Assembly: GCA_003013855.2 (NCBI GenBank)
Contig: ML058553.1
Span: forward strand, 1 to 64,000
DNA: 64,000 nt
Direction: 5' to 3'
Source: Liriodendron chinense
Lineage: Eukaryota > Streptophyta > Magnoliopsida > Magnoliales > Magnoliaceae
The notes under the pieces are model-generated. The model made no database searches. It was given only the letters and a program-made list of their open reading frames with translations, and was not told where the DNA came from. A program made the position numbers and the translations under genes. This document shows, in pieces, positions 21,431 through 32,660 of the stretch. Numbering within the stretch: position 1 is the stretch's first letter; every line of letters starts with the position of its first letter.

Positions 21431-22090
21431 CGGCTAGGCAGAAGCTCTGGAGCCAATCACGGGTACTGTTAGAAGAGAGGACAAGAGATATTTGTACGCT
21501 AAAAGATGAAAAGCTCCGTTGATCATGATGTGCAAAATTCTATTATGATATCCTCATCAGCTTTTCAAGAGAAGAAAATATAATAATGCCAACTTGCTCC
21601 TCTTTCTTTTAAAATTACAATCCAACCATTTCAATAGAGGTAAATTGATCATGATATTCGATGTAAGAGAAACCAACAATTCAGTTCAAGATAAATATAA
21701 GGAAGGCCACAAGATAGAAATAAATAAATAAATAATATACATGACTTAAAAACATCAAATTCAAGTGTAGCTGACCTCGTCGTTCGATCAGAAACACTTT
21801 GGTTCATGTCGTTGTCATGGTGGGGTGTAGGTTGGATGTTATAGGCAATAATTTCACATGTGATATCAAGAGTATATGGCTGCTTTTGTCTTCTTTTTTT
21901 TTTTTTTATTTTAAACTCTGTATTGATATCAGCATCTATATGAACATCCAAGCTATTCGGATGGGCCCCACCTGTTTTTGCCTGTGATATCAAGTACGAG
22001 AAAAGACACATCAGCTTTTCATTTCATAAAAACAAGGGTGGAACGTCCGCTCTTAGTGGAAGAAAGTCTGCTCTCTCTCTCTCTCTCTCT
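21431..22090. other. Upstream region of B3 copy 1
   Basis: No gene of its own. It holds an AAATAAATAAATAAT run near 21718-21735, a T-run at 21896-21910, and a CT microsatellite (about 22072-22093) just upstream of the TATA box of the B3 gene. Confidence 0.5.
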
Positions 22091-22098
22091 CTCCATCT

Positions 22099-22106
22099 TT
22101 ATATAC
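22099..22106 (+). promoter_or_regulatory. TATA box of B3 copy 1
   Basis: TTATATAC lies about 80 bp before the ATG. The following leader (CGAACAGGCGTTGC, then TTGAGTTGAGGGGA, then TTGTATTTCAGAATGA) is nearly the same as that of B3 copy 5 at 61737-61822, so the promoter is shared by descent. Confidence 0.7.
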
Positions 22107-22181
22107 CCCCTCTCGAACAGGCGTTGCTTTGCAATCCAAACTTTTGAGTTGAGGGGAAATTCAGCCTGTTTGTATTTCAGA

Positions 22182-22780
22182 ATGAAAAGGAATTCGACTT
22201 TGTCTCCCCCGAGTAGGCCCCGGCTGCCAGACAACAACTCCAGCTACTCCTGGTTTGAGGCCCATCGCCAGATGAAGGGCAAAAGTACTTTCTTAGTGCT
22301 CAAGAAGGAGCTCACCATGTTCGACGTAGACTCATGCAAAAATCATCTCTTCCTCAACAAAAAGGGAATTGAAGACATTCTCATCCCGGTGATGAGTAAG
22401 AGTGAGGTATCGCTGCTGAATGATCAGAATGAGGGCCTCTCAATCATGGCCATCGATCTGGCGGGTGAGCTGTATCGTGTGGTCATCAAGCGGTCAGACA
22501 ACAGCAAATACAAACTTATAATAAAGGGTGGACGAATATTGTGAAGAAGAATGGATTGAAAGAGAGGGATTCGATCTGCATTTGGGCATTCCGACGAGGA
22601 GATAATGAGTTGTGTCTGATCATTGAGCCGCTTAAGAGGGATGGAGAGTCTGACGGATGGAGAGAGACTGATGGAGAGTCTGTTTACGATAGAAGGAGAG
22701 AAAGGGATGGAGACTCACGACCTGCAAAGCGTTTCTCTCTGTGTATGTGTATGTGTCCGTGTGTTCCAATCAATGAATGA
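22182..22780 (+). pseudogene. B3-domain protein, copy 1, frame-shifted near its end
   Basis: The ATG at 22182 opens a frame with an N-terminal tail rich in Ser, Pro and Arg. A small plant B3-type DNA-binding domain follows: FLVLKKELTMFDVDSCKNHL, FLNKKGIEDILIPVM, then SLLNDQNEGLSIMAIDLAGE and YRVVIKR. The first frame stops at 22544, but the last part of the domain continues in another phase (WTNIVKKNGLKERDSICIWA, FRRGDNELCLIIE) to 22780, so one base has been lost near 22525. The pattern of LxKELTxSDV and GDxIxxWxFR is that of the small B3 proteins of the REM/DUF313 kind, nuclear factors of mostly unknown role. The longer upstream frame from 21978 includes the TATA region and is not taken as coding. 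Four relatives lie further right. Confidence 0.75.
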
Positions 22781-23109
22781 AAAATGATTAGTATTATTAT
22801 TTTTGCCTTTAATTTAGGAATTTTTACTCGAAATTCCTCACAACTGCTAACTTTTCCAAAAATTCTAAAAATTCCTCACAGTTACCAACTTTCTTAAAAA
22901 TATGATTTCAGCTTTCATATTTTTGAAAGAGTGCTGATCGTCTGTGTTGAAAGCACAGGTAATTCTGGTGCCACGCGTTATTATTGGTCCACCTCACAGG
23001 TGCTAACATAAGCTGAGAAAAAAATTTAAAATTAAAAAAAAAAGAAATACATATACGTATTTCCTCACTGGTATACACCGAATTTCTCTCTATGCACAGG
23101 GGAAATCTT
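22781..23109. other. Downstream flank of B3 copy 1
   Basis: GT-rich end (TGTGTATGTGTATGTGTCCG, 22740-22762) and an AATGAATGAAAAATG word follow the reading frame, probably the 3' untranslated region and polyadenylation area. Three near-repeats of AAATTCCTCACA occur at 22834-22880. No gene. Confidence 0.5.
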
Positions 23110-24467
23110 TTGAGGCGTGGATATTCTGTAGGCCCCACCATAATATATGTATTAGATCCACACCGTCCATACATTTCGCCAGATCGGTCGAGGGCATGAG
23201 CTTTTTTTTTTTTTTTTTTAAAGATGGTATTCTTTTTTTTTTTTGGAAAATCTACTTCATTCAAGCGAAGGCCAAAGGCCTGGAAATAGGTACAAACATT
23301 CAGGCAAGGCCTCACAAAAAAAATCCGGCCCTGCCTATCATATGATAATGTACAATCAGACAAAACGCTCAACCTTGTTCCTATATCACAATTTGGGTAG
23401 CCCCCCGACACGAAGTCGCCGAGACTACCTATCATAAACCTCCTACCACTAAACCGAGGAAAAACTGAGAAGAAGCTGCATATCCAACTGCAGCAGAAAT
23501 AGGAAAATTCAGATGGGGTTAGAGCGGAAAGCAAAGGCCTTTTGACCCTAAAGTTGCCTATGCCTAAGGCGTCTAGGGCCAGGAGGCCACGAATTTTCCT
23601 TGGTAAATCTGCCCTGGAGAATACATGATGTTTGGAGCTCCACCACTGGCCAATTTAGCAAGACCGTCTGCTACGGAGTTGCCTTCCCTGAGGGTGTGGT
23701 GGAAAGAGAAATTAGCTATTACCTTCAAACGCATGATTCTCCAGACTCTATACCAGATAGCTGAGGGGCATGAATCATTGGGGTTCGCAATTGCTCTCAT
23801 TACAACACTTGCATCTATTTCAACGATGATGTTGTTAAGGCCCATCGTTTGGCAGATTTGCATCCCATCTAAAATCACCTGGGCCTCCGCTTCATTGTTA
23901 GTCGCTCTTCCATAATGGTTATGGAATGCAAATATCATCCCACCAAATTGATCCCTGCACACTCCTCCTCCTCCTGCTTCTCCCGGATAACCTCTAGAAG
24001 AGCCGTCCACGTTCAATTTCATACTGCCTATGGACGGCCTCTTCCATATGACAATATGCGCTGGACCTTGAGTGGGCTGAGGGGTTTCGTCAATGCCAAG
24101 AGCTAGCAACGTTCTCTGCTCGAGGAAAGAAGGCTTGTCTCCTATCTCTGAGAGCTTTGCCACTTCCTGCGACCATTTAATGATTCTGTTAACTATTTGA
24201 AGGCTGGACATCTGAGTGTCACTGAAGCAGGAAGCATTTCTGCTTTGCCAGATCTCTCAGGATATAAAGGATGGGAGTAAGCCTCTGAGGAGTTGAACCC
24301 TGGTCTTGTTCGAAGCTTTGGACATCCATTGTTTCGATCTGGTTTGGATGGACTGCCCGAAGATCATCGGCATATCGAATAATTTGGCAAAGTGCCCCCA
24401 AACTGCTATAGCAATGTCACCATAACGGAGGAGGTGATCCAGATTTTCTATGGCTCTTGTGCGAACG

Positions 24468-24780
24468 GGCAAATGCTGCTGTTGGTGGCCTAAAAGCGAT
24501 TGAAAGTGAGGTGTCGGTTGAAATTCCGACCTTCGGTTTGTATCAATCATGTGAGTAGACCTTGAAGTAATCACAATAGAGGGCTGTGCAGTATGCGAAA
24601 CCGAGTCTTGCTCCCCCCTAGAGGCGGACTGGGTGTTGAAGCTCACCTGCTAGCGAGGAGTGAACTGATGGCTTTGCGGGATGCTTGGCTAGCTTCTTGG
24701 TGGAGGGCCGAAGAGGGGGAAGATAGTAAATTATCGAATTCTGAAGCAATGGCCCTCCCCGAATTTTGATGCATTGGAGA
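24468..24780. mobile_element. 313-bp insertion of unknown class in the LINE
   Basis: The LINE protein reads CECCGNHLVR on one side and TRAIENLDHLLRYG on the other, which should be adjacent. Between them lies foreign sequence bounded by CGAACG (24462-24467 and 24781-24786), a 6-bp target duplication. The insert is GC-richer than its host. Its plus strand holds an open stretch reading LLPPRGGLGVEAHLLARSEL. I see no inverted ends and no TG...CA ends, so I cannot classify it. Confidence 0.65.
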
Positions 24781-26314
24781 CGAACGAGGTGGTTTCCGCA
24801 GCATTCGCATTTGGACGCCAAGTTTATGCCCACTTTCTGAATTGCTGTGTCGACTGGGATGGCCTGATGTATCACTTTCCACATGAATCTGGCAATTTTC
24901 TGAGGTAAGACTTTGTTCCATATCCAGTTGGAACATGAAAGGGGAGGGTTGTGCTCCCTAATAGCTTGCCAGGCTGATTTCAAAGAGAAATTTCTCGATG
25001 TGGTAAGGTTCCAAATGAACTTGTCCTCTGATTTCGACACGAAGACCCCGCTAGATCTGATAGCTTGCTGAACAGATTGGGGAAGAAAATGTCCCATGGC
25101 TTCCAAATTCCAGCCCGATGGGAGATTCCAGAAATCCTTCACTCTGGCTTGCCGCATCTGGCTCGGGATGACTCCTCCTATGGCTCTTCCAAAGCATACC
25201 TCCTCCTGACCAGTTGTTTCCCCAGAAATTTATCTCTCCTTTCCCTATCAGCCATTTGGAATTGTGAATAACAAATATCATCTGACGTCTCAAATCTTTC
25301 CAAAGGCTGGATTGATGGGAGGGAGAGGACCCATTGGATTCGATGAATCTCCTCAGGTATTTCGCTGAAAATAGGTTTGCCCAGAGAGATCGACCGCGGA
25401 GCATGTTCCAATTCATCTTGATACGGGACGCATCCATCATATCTTTGATTCTTCTTATGCCAAGTCCTCCTTCTAGCTTTGGTCTGCAGATTTTCTTCCA
25501 GCTCACCCAGTGCCTCTTTGGCCTTCCTTCGAAAGTACCCCAGAAGAAATTTGCGAACGCCGCCTCCATCTTGATAGTAGCAGCTTTTGGGATGTTGGTC
25601 GCTGACAACATGTGAATAGGATAACTCGATAGCACGTGTTTGATGAGAACTGTTCTGGTTGTCGGGTTAAGGAGTCTTGTCATCCAGCCAGCTACCTTGC
25701 TGGATATTTTCTGGATGAGCGGCTATATGTGAGGATTGCGAAGTCTCCCCTTTGATATCGGCACTACCAAATAAGTGAAGGGGAGAGAGGCTTTGTTGAA
25801 TCCGGAGATCTAGGTAATTTTCAGCACTCTAGAGTGGCTCACTTTGTTAGATGGGATAATATAGCTTTTGGAGCTGTTGATTTTTTTACCCGATGTGTCC
25901 TCATATGCTCTGAGGAATCTGATAAGCGAGCACAGCGAGGATAGTCTGCCATTTGAAAACAAAATCACATCATCAGCATACAATAAATGAGAGATGAGAG
26001 GACAAGATCTGGGCTAATGGAAAGGTTGGCATTGACCAGCTTCGAAAATATTCTTTATTCCTCTGCTGAGAGCTTTGGCTGCCAGAATGAATATAGAGGA
26101 GGATAGTGGATCTCCTTGTCTTAAACCTCTACTAGATTGAAAGAATCCGGAAGGTTTACCATTGATGAGAATCGAGAACCAGCAACCCTGCCAGCACCTT
26201 TTAGCCATGTTTATCCAGCTGTGGGCAAATCCGAATCTGGACAGAACTTGATCTATAAATCGCCATTCAAGGCGATCATATGCCTTTTCCATGTCTAACT
26301 TGATGATAACGTTA

Positions 26315-26315
<1 letters not shown>

Positions 26316-26347
<32 letters not shown>
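26316..26347. repeat. C32 homopolymer in the reverse transcriptase frame
   Basis: Thirty-two consecutive C on the plus strand (G on the coding strand) replace the short gap between RKVRG and NVIIKLDMEKAYDR. The expected codons are only one or two glycine-like codons, so the run expanded after insertion or was mis-sequenced. Confidence 0.95.
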
Positions 26348-26349
<2 letters not shown>

Positions 26350-28057
26350 ACCTTCCTGTCTATCTCAGTAGTCATCTCATGAGCAATAGTTATGTTTTCC
26401 GCTATCACACGACCTCGCACGAAAGCACCCTGCTCTTCAGATATGATCCCCGGCAGAATCGAGGAGAGCCTATTCGCCACTATCTTGGAGAAGATCTTGG
26501 ATATACAGTTGCATAAACTGATCGGCCTATAGTCTAAAACATAGGTCGGGTTCTGCTTCTTGGGGATCAGACATAGGTGGGTGCATTGGAAAGCCTTCGG
26601 GATGGGGCCGCCTTCCATGAATTTACATGTAGCTTGGAAAACATCTTCCTCTATAATATCCCAACACAACTTGAAGAAGGCCCCGTTGAATCCATCTGGG
26701 CCTGGGGCAGAGTCTATTGGAATTTCCATAGCTGCCTGCTTGACCTCTTCCCTTGATGGGGGGCCGTCTAGAAAGATGTTCATCTGACCAGTCATTAGCG
26801 AAGGGATGTTTCTGAGAATGTCGGCTGATATTCTGGATGGTTGAGAAGAAAACAGGTCTTTGAAAAAGCTCTCGACCTCTCTCGCAATTTCTTCTGGATT
26901 ATGAATAATGGCTCCTGAGGATAATTTCAAAATATTAATGGAAGATTTCCTTCTTTTTTCTAGGACTGAGCTGTGGAAGAAAGCAGTGTTGCGGTCCCCC
27001 TCCTTAAGCCAGTCGATTCTCGATTTTTGCTTCTAGTATATTTCTTCTTGCAGCTGAATCTTCTTAAGATTCGCTTGAGCTATCTGCAGATCTGCTTCAT
27101 TTTCTGTTGTTCTGGAGTTAAGAAGAATGGATTCCGCTTTATTGATCTCGTCTTCTGCCTTTTGAATTTTGAGAAAAATGTTTCTGAAAACTGAGATATT
27201 CCACTCCTTAAGCACACGCTTCAGAATTTTCATTTTGATAAACAACCTTATCATGGGCGTCGCTTAGATGTGGGTATCCCAAGCTGTCTTGATCGTGGGC
27301 AGGAAGTCATCATGAGTTCCCCACATGCGCTGAAATCTGAATAGTCTGGGGGTGTTACCATAATTCTTAGTCAGGGATAGACAGATGGGAGAGTGATCCG
27401 AGTGGATTCTGGTCAGGTGTTCGATTCTGAACAGGGGGAAAGCTTGCATCCAAGCATGGTTCCCAAAAAATCTGTCTAGTCTAGCCCATCTTCTACTTCT
27501 ACCTGCCCTATTGTTACACCAGGTGAAAGCCGACCCAAAAAACCCAGCGTCGATAAGACCTGTTTCTTGTATCGCAAGGTGGAAATCTTCCATAGCTCTC
27601 ATAGAAGGGTTTGAATCCCCAATCTGTTCCTCCACGTTGAGGGTGACATTAAAGTCCCCACATATGATCTAAGGGCCTGTGTAGGCTAACGATATAGCTC
27701 AAAGATCGTCCCACAGTTGGCACCTGCGGCCTCTATTGCAGCTGGCATAAACCCCAGTTATTAAGATACCCGTAGGATTATCTTCCATAGCCACATGGAA
27801 AGAGATGCACTGACTAGTTGCCGCCACTGAGGAAATTTGAAAATGGTTTTTACATAGGACCCAGATTTTGCCTTCCATAGCTTCTTCCATAATAGTAATG
27901 CCAAAGCCCAGACTGTCAGCTACCCTGCCCATTTTTTGAAACTCTGATCATCGGCTCTTGAAGAACGAGGATGTCAATCTTATGCCGATTGACTAATTGA
28001 GTCAAGTGTCGAAGAGTCGGAGCATTACTAACACCCCTCATGTTCCAGCTGAGTATG

Positions 28058-28961
28058 TTAATCATCTGAGACAGTCGAGGAAATCCTGACCTGCTTCCTG
28101 ATACTAGCCTGTCTTAGGCTTCTTATGATCATCCCAGGTCCTTTACGGCTGAAATCACGCTTGCGTCGATATCTTTTCACTACTCCATCTCTCTTCCTGC
28201 TATTAGGGGTCTCAAGAGTCATGAGTTGCTTAGTAACTTTGTCCCTTGTCATGTCAACCCAAAGGTTGATTCCCTGATTCCCTCTCTTCTCTGTGTCGAA
28301 GGTGAAGTTATCACCTGCCGCTGGATTGATGATATGATGCTGGTCCATTGAGCTTTCATTCGTAGCTTGCGAGTCCCCACATAAGAAGGCGTCCTCTCCT
28401 GTCCATGTCCATCTATCATCTGATTTGAATTTATCCTCACTATCAGACTTGCTTTTGGACACATGAACATTATCAGGCAATTTTTCAGTCATATCGAATA
28501 TGCTGTGAGAAGCTTCAAGATGATTAGGGGTCTTGAAATTAGAAGAGGGTTGTTGTGAGATGCCATTAGCCCTAGCCCCTTTAATCTGCGCCGGATGAAT
28601 ATTCAAGTCTGGAGGAGGATGAGGGCTCTTTTGGCCATAGCGAGAAGTATCAGGGAAGGGATGGCTGGAGTTTGGGGTGAAGAGGGTAGGGAAGGGTGAT
28701 GCTATGGTGAGGTTGGGGAGGTAGGGCAAGGCCAGATGGCAACCGTTGGGATGGGGATTGGGGATGGGTGAGTCGCTGGTTGGGGTAGGTATATTACCCT
28801 GGTGTGTAGGTCGGGTGGGGTCTAGGTAGTGGATCCCAGGGTGGTTAGGAATCTGACTGTGAAAACTGAAATATGTATTCTGGGATTGGGGTTGGGCGGG
28901 GGTGGCTATTTGGGGTGATTGAGACAGAGGAGCAGGGGGTCTCATAGTGAGGTTGAGGATA

Positions 28962-28999
<38 letters not shown>

Positions 29000-30544
29000 G
29001 AAGGTGTTCGAACCGATGAAATCGATTATAGGTGAAGGCTGAGGTGTCATGACTTTCTGAATAGCATTATCTCGCGGGAGCTGGATGAGCATATCTTGAA
29101 GCAAAATAGGGGACTCAATCAGTGACCTATCAGTACCTTCGATTTGAGTCACAGAGGCATTTGGTCGAACATCTGGAAGATGGGTAGCAATAGGGATGGG
29201 TTGGGTCCGAGTCTCAGCATCATGGTGATTACCTTGATCATGAGGTCGAGATCCTTCGACCTGCCCTGATGTAGGGACTGGATTAAGGGGGGTCTTCAAT
29301 GACGGGGGTGCAAATCGGCCATCACTTGCCAAGGTGGTGGCATTCGGGACAGCTCTCTGCTCACCAAAGGGACCTTCTCCTGTTGTGTATACCACTTCCC
29401 TGGTATTACGGTTTGGCTCAAATGATCTGGCAACCCATGTTTTAGTTCTTTCCCTGTTGGAAAGGGGAGGGGGAGGAGGAGGAGGGGGGGCAGGAAAGGT
29501 TGGCAGCTGGTTGAAGCGTAATCGGGGTTTGATCGAGGAATTCGGCTCTAGATGGACAGTTACTGGGTAAGATAGACCTTCGGCTTCCAGATCTAGAACC
29601 GCTAATATAGTAGCACCTGGGTGGGGGATGATTTTTACCCTGGCATAAATGAGAAAAGATCCATCTAGTGTCTGATCTTCAATCTCCATTACCGTTCCAA
29701 AAAGCTCTGCAATCTGACCTATGGTCTGTTCACACCAAGCATGCAGTGGAATCCCCTCAATGCGGATCCAAGATCCTCTGTTGGAGGCAATTGCAGATGG
29801 TCCCCATGGCCTCGGGTTTGAGAGCATCATATCTTGAAGGAGCAATTTGTCTCGCAAGAAAGCTGTCATCTCCTCTCTAGATCTGAATGAAATCAGGAAA
29901 GTCCTATCCGAGACTGTGGAGATCTCTGCTCTAGATGCATTGAAAGGAGATTGTCGGAAGGTTTCTTGAATGTCTTCTTTTGATAAATCCGGTATCTGAG
30001 CTTAAGCAAGCACTGCATATGCAAGCTCCTTCCTTCTTCTCTGGGTTATCCACTTTGGGACCGCAACGAACAGGGGGCGAGTGGCCGTCTGTGTGGACGA
30101 TGTAAGCGCTGCCTCGAAAGTTTGCTTGGGAGAAGCGAGGAACTCACCTTGATTAATGGGAGGGAAACCCCCAAATTTTTCGGGTCGATGCTTCGGTCCT
30201 GATGTATCTTTTGCTGGAGCATGTGCTTGCTCCTTGGGGTGTGCTTCATTAATGAAAATGTCTCTGCCTCCCAATCTTCTGCCGTTTAGTTTCTCCATTG
30301 CAAGCAAAGCTGCGTTTTTCTTGAGGAATCTCACGAAGGTGTATCCCCTTCCTTGACCTGTTTTGAGCGTTTTGGGGATAAGTATATCAGCAATATCCCC
30401 AAAATTTGCAAACTTCTCTTTGATCTCTTCAACAGTATTGCGGAAAGGGAGGTTGCCCACGACCAAGCTTGTGAAGGTTCCATTGCGGCGGCGTCCACTG
30501 GCTCTCCAACCCCTAGGTTTGTGGTCGGGGTTCTCCATCGTCAT
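28058..30544 (-). pseudogene. LINE 'L-minus' ORF1: RRM plus DUF4283-like nucleic-acid-binding protein
   Basis: Starting at 30544 (MTMENPDHKP), an RRM occupies residues 25-95, with RNP2 LVVGNL and RNP1 GRGYTFVRF. An in-frame TAA at 30002-30004 interrupts the frame. It continues unshifted through SKEDIQETFRQSPF to a DUF4283-like region (GSWIRIEGIPLHAWCEQTIG, YARVKIIP), then a long proline-rich low-complexity tail with an 11-12-residue proline run from the G-tract at 28965-28998, and a basic end. Without that stop it would be about 828 residues. ORF1 proteins of this class coat the LINE RNA. The stop codon overlaps the ORF2 start (ATGATTAA). Confidence 0.88.
28965..28998. repeat. G34 homopolymer in ORF1 (proline run)
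   Basis: Thirty-four consecutive G on the plus strand encode a run of prolines in the ORF1 tail on the minus strand. The length keeps the reading frame. A shorter interrupted proline run lies at about 29462-29487. Confidence 0.95.
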
Positions 30545-30548
30545 GGTT

Positions 30549-30914
30549 TAAAGATGGTATATATTTCTCAAATGAATTTTTACAACCTAGTACTACACAT
30601 TCTGGTAGCTTGACATCCCAAAGCCCCGACCCCTGACTGCCTATCTAGTTAATAACACACTCTTGAATTTGCCCCAAACCCACTCTATCTAGGAAAATTG
30701 CTCTGCCAATATTCTTAGGAATCTTGGAGACCACCAAGAAAGTCTTCTGAAACTGGTAAAGGCTTCCCAGTCTTGCTAGCAAGTCTGCCACCCCATTCAT
30801 TTCCCTAGGGATGTGGACTAGAACCACTTCGATGCTGCTATAGAGTGCTTTAATACGGGTCCACCAGTACCACAAGGCCCAATTACGAGGACTCCCCTTC
30901 GAGAGCGTGTCTAA
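30549..30914 (-). pseudogene. 5'-truncated LINE fragment (middle layer of nest)
   Basis: The minus-strand frame contains NWALWYWWTRIKALYSSIEV and HIPREMNGVADLLARLGSL, then FLDRVGLGQ. It closely matches the end of ORF2 of the complete LINE at 36400-43392 (NWCLWYWWNR..., APREVNGVADGLARLAS). The untranslated tail continues to 30549, is interrupted by the younger LINE, and resumes at 23204-23230 with its poly(A) tail (T-run 23202-23219). The target duplication GGCATGAGCTT is at 23193-23203 and 30915-30925, so only the last 0.4 kb was ever inserted. The apparent frame beyond 30914 runs into the host element and is not coding. Confidence 0.85.
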
Positions 30915-31130
30915 GGCATGAGCTTGAAAGTGAAGCAAATCTAGAGCTCGAGTGGACCACACTAGAGAAATTATTTTCGAACTGTGATAAAAGATATTAA
31001 GAGCTTTGCTCAGCACACACGTGTGCACTAAAGCTCGGGTACATGCCATACATGCACCTGCATGTTCCATTAGTAAGAGGCTTACTCGATCCACCATGTT
31101 AGTTTGACCTTACACGTGTTTTCTCGAAAG

Positions 31131-32390
31131 GAAAATCTGGTTCCATCAACATGTGGGTCCAAATATTAAAAACATGTTTTTCGGTTGGAAAACTTTTATC
31201 TAAGTTTTTCAGCGTACATTTATTTCGCAAACTATAGGCCCTGGCAGGTGAATCAATTGATTATGGAGCTAAGGCATCAGTATAATGGTACGGTTCTGAT
31301 TGATGTATTGGATATCGGACCTATTTTGCCATGCTGGCACATGTGTGACTTGTACATGAACTTTGCACACACGAGCAGACTTAGCAACAGTTAAATTAAA
31401 ATAATTCTTTTGAAGAGGAGTTCAATGAAAAAGTACTGAAGTTTTTCTCACTATGAAAAAAGAATCTTGCTTGTTGTTTTTTTTTTTTAATTTTAAATTT
31501 TTTAATTTTAATTTTTAATTTTTTAATCTTGCTAGGTTTACAACACAACTACAAGCAATTGCAGATGCTAACATGCAATGTGACGGATGATCTTAGTGCA
31601 GTGCATCAGCAAGAACTTACTTTTTACACCACTCGGGTCAAAGTATTGGGCCCCGTGTGCTAAGGAGACACACTAACCCACTAGTGGGTGGGTGCATCGT
31701 GTGACTGACCAAGTGGGTGCGTTGCCCAGCTAACAGGGTGGGTGTGTTGAATGGCTAACTTGAAAAAAAATAAAAAAAATATTGGGCCCCGTCACTTATC
31801 AATGAGCAACACTAGAACATCAAATGTGAACCGTTGGCAAGTTTTGTAACTATCATGGTGTCCATCTGATGCATTGCAGATGAGTTAGCCAGACCAGTTG
31901 CACACTAAGACATTTACACTGTGCGGGCCATCTAATGCATGGCTTAGATGTCTAGTACACACCCAACGTGATTTTATGTAGTAGAATAGCCAGAAGAGAT
32001 GAAGGGGATGAGCGGACATTTGAGTTGTCTTTCTACACTGAGCAAGCCATCTAATCCCACCTTATGCTGTCTTTCTGCGGTATTTTGTTATGTGTCATCA
32101 AATCCATTCACAAGATATGAACCACGAGGATAAGCGGACACAAAAAATATCAACCCATTAATAAAACTCAATGGGCCATACCAAATGATTTTAGAGACTT
32201 TTAACCATTCTTTTACAAGATGTGGCCCATTTGAGATCAACCTTATTTCTTGGTTTTGCGTAGAAACTGATGGGCAAAGCACCTGATCTATAGAATGAAT
32301 CTAATTAGCTTTACATCATGGTAGACCCCTCAGGAGTACCTGCAAAGTAAGCTTATTCTATAAACGGGCTTTGGATTGGAAATAGGCACA
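31131..32390. other. Intergenic, fold-back words and A/T-rich tract
   Basis: A TTTTAATTTTAAATTTTTTAATT tract lies at 31470-31530. A short cluster of CACTAACCCACTAGTGGGTGGGTG words lies near 31670-31750. A probable old fold-back element spans about 32090-32290. No gene. Confidence 0.4.
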
Positions 32391-32394
32391 TCTG

Positions 32395-32660
32395 GATGGT
32401 TTGATGATCTGTCACCATTGGGGGTTATCTAACATCCTAGCAGAAACAGATTCGCGAATCCTTGTTGAGGCGATATCTGATTATCGACATTCTTGCCCTT
32501 CGAATGTTTGGTATCGATCGAATGAAAGGCATAGCATGGAAGGCATAGCCAGGATAAGGCGGCTTCTCAATCTCAAGTTCAATCATATTTTCTGTGAAAG
32601 GAACTCAGTTGAGGATGGGCTAGCTATCCTAGTAGGAATTAATTGGTTGATCATTATTGA
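32395..32660 (+). pseudogene. LINE RNase H fragment
   Basis: The plus-strand frame from about 32401 reads GLSNILAETDSRILVEAISD, CPSNVWYR, then RIRRLLNLKFNHIFCERNSV and EDGLAILVG. These are the third and fourth blocks of the RNase H domain (TDSRxLV and RxxNxVxDGLA). It matches the LINE at 23231-30548 (IDASVVMRAI, CPSAIWYRVWRI, HTLREGNSVADGLA) better than the one at 36400. About 11 codons around NERHSMEGIA are inserted in the middle, and the catalytic Asp before GLA is present (EDGLA). No tail or target duplication was found. Confidence 0.6.

Larger units (their letters stand above)
23573..28065 (-). pseudogene. LINE 'L-minus' ORF2: endonuclease, reverse transcriptase, RNase H (broken)
   Basis: The ATG at 28065 opens INILSWNMRGVSNAP and the endonuclease domain; the Glu motif (ILVLQEP), CGDFN and SDHSP are all visible between 28065 and 27380. 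A frameshift near 27930 and in-frame stops at about 27700 and 27670 break it. The reverse transcriptase has APGPDGFNGAFFK, GAFVRGR, KLDMEKAYDR, GLRQGDPLS and the catalytic YADD at 25969-25980. The C32 run at 26316-26347 sits just before KLDMEKAYDR and shifts the frame. A CECCGNH region follows, then RNase H (LNVDGSSRG, NNEAEAQ, DASVV, NSVADGLAK) ending at 23573. The protein would reverse-transcribe its own RNA at a nicked target. At least five lesions make it non-functional. Confidence 0.88.
23231..30548 (-). mobile_element. Complete RRM-type LINE 'L-minus', inactive
   Basis: A 7.3-kb LINE on the minus strand is bounded by TAAAGATGGTAT at 23219-23230 and 30549-30560, with a poly(A) tail (T-run 23233-23244). 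The order is ORF1 (RRM and DUF4283-like domains), ORF2 (endonuclease, reverse transcriptase, zinc-knuckle-like region, RNase H) and 3' end. RRM-bearing ORF1 plus RNase H marks the plant L1-like lineage (BNR type). Only about four bases precede the ORF1 start, so the leader is very short or slightly truncated. Stops, frameshifts, a C-run and a 313-bp insertion have disabled it. It landed within about 12 bases of the poly(A) of an older LINE fragment. Confidence 0.92.
23110..31130. mobile_element. Fold-back element split by nested LINE insertions
   Basis: The left part (23125-23203, TAGGCCCCACCATAATATAT ... CACCGTCCATACATTTCGCC, GGGCATGAGC) and the right part (30926 to about 31130, GAAGCAAATCTAGAGCTCGA, GTGGACCACAC) join into the standard order of the GGATGGACGG family once the material at 23204-30925 is removed. 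It is the oldest layer of the stack. The right arm is poorly preserved, so that edge is approximate. Confidence 0.65.

Noticed and set aside
21978..22181. 68 residues upstream of the chosen start of B3 copy 1
   Set aside because: They cover the CT microsatellite and TATA box, and the equivalent part of copy 5 is not an open coding stretch.
28058..29869. 603-residue proline-rich frame as a host cell-wall or actin-binding protein
   Set aside because: It is in frame with the RRM part upstream, followed by ORF2 and enclosed by the LINE's target duplication; it is ORF1 of the LINE.
30926..31097. N-terminal part of the frame holding the LINE RNase H fragment
   Set aside because: The target duplication at 30915-30925 shows that this part belongs to the fold-back element into which the LINE inserted.
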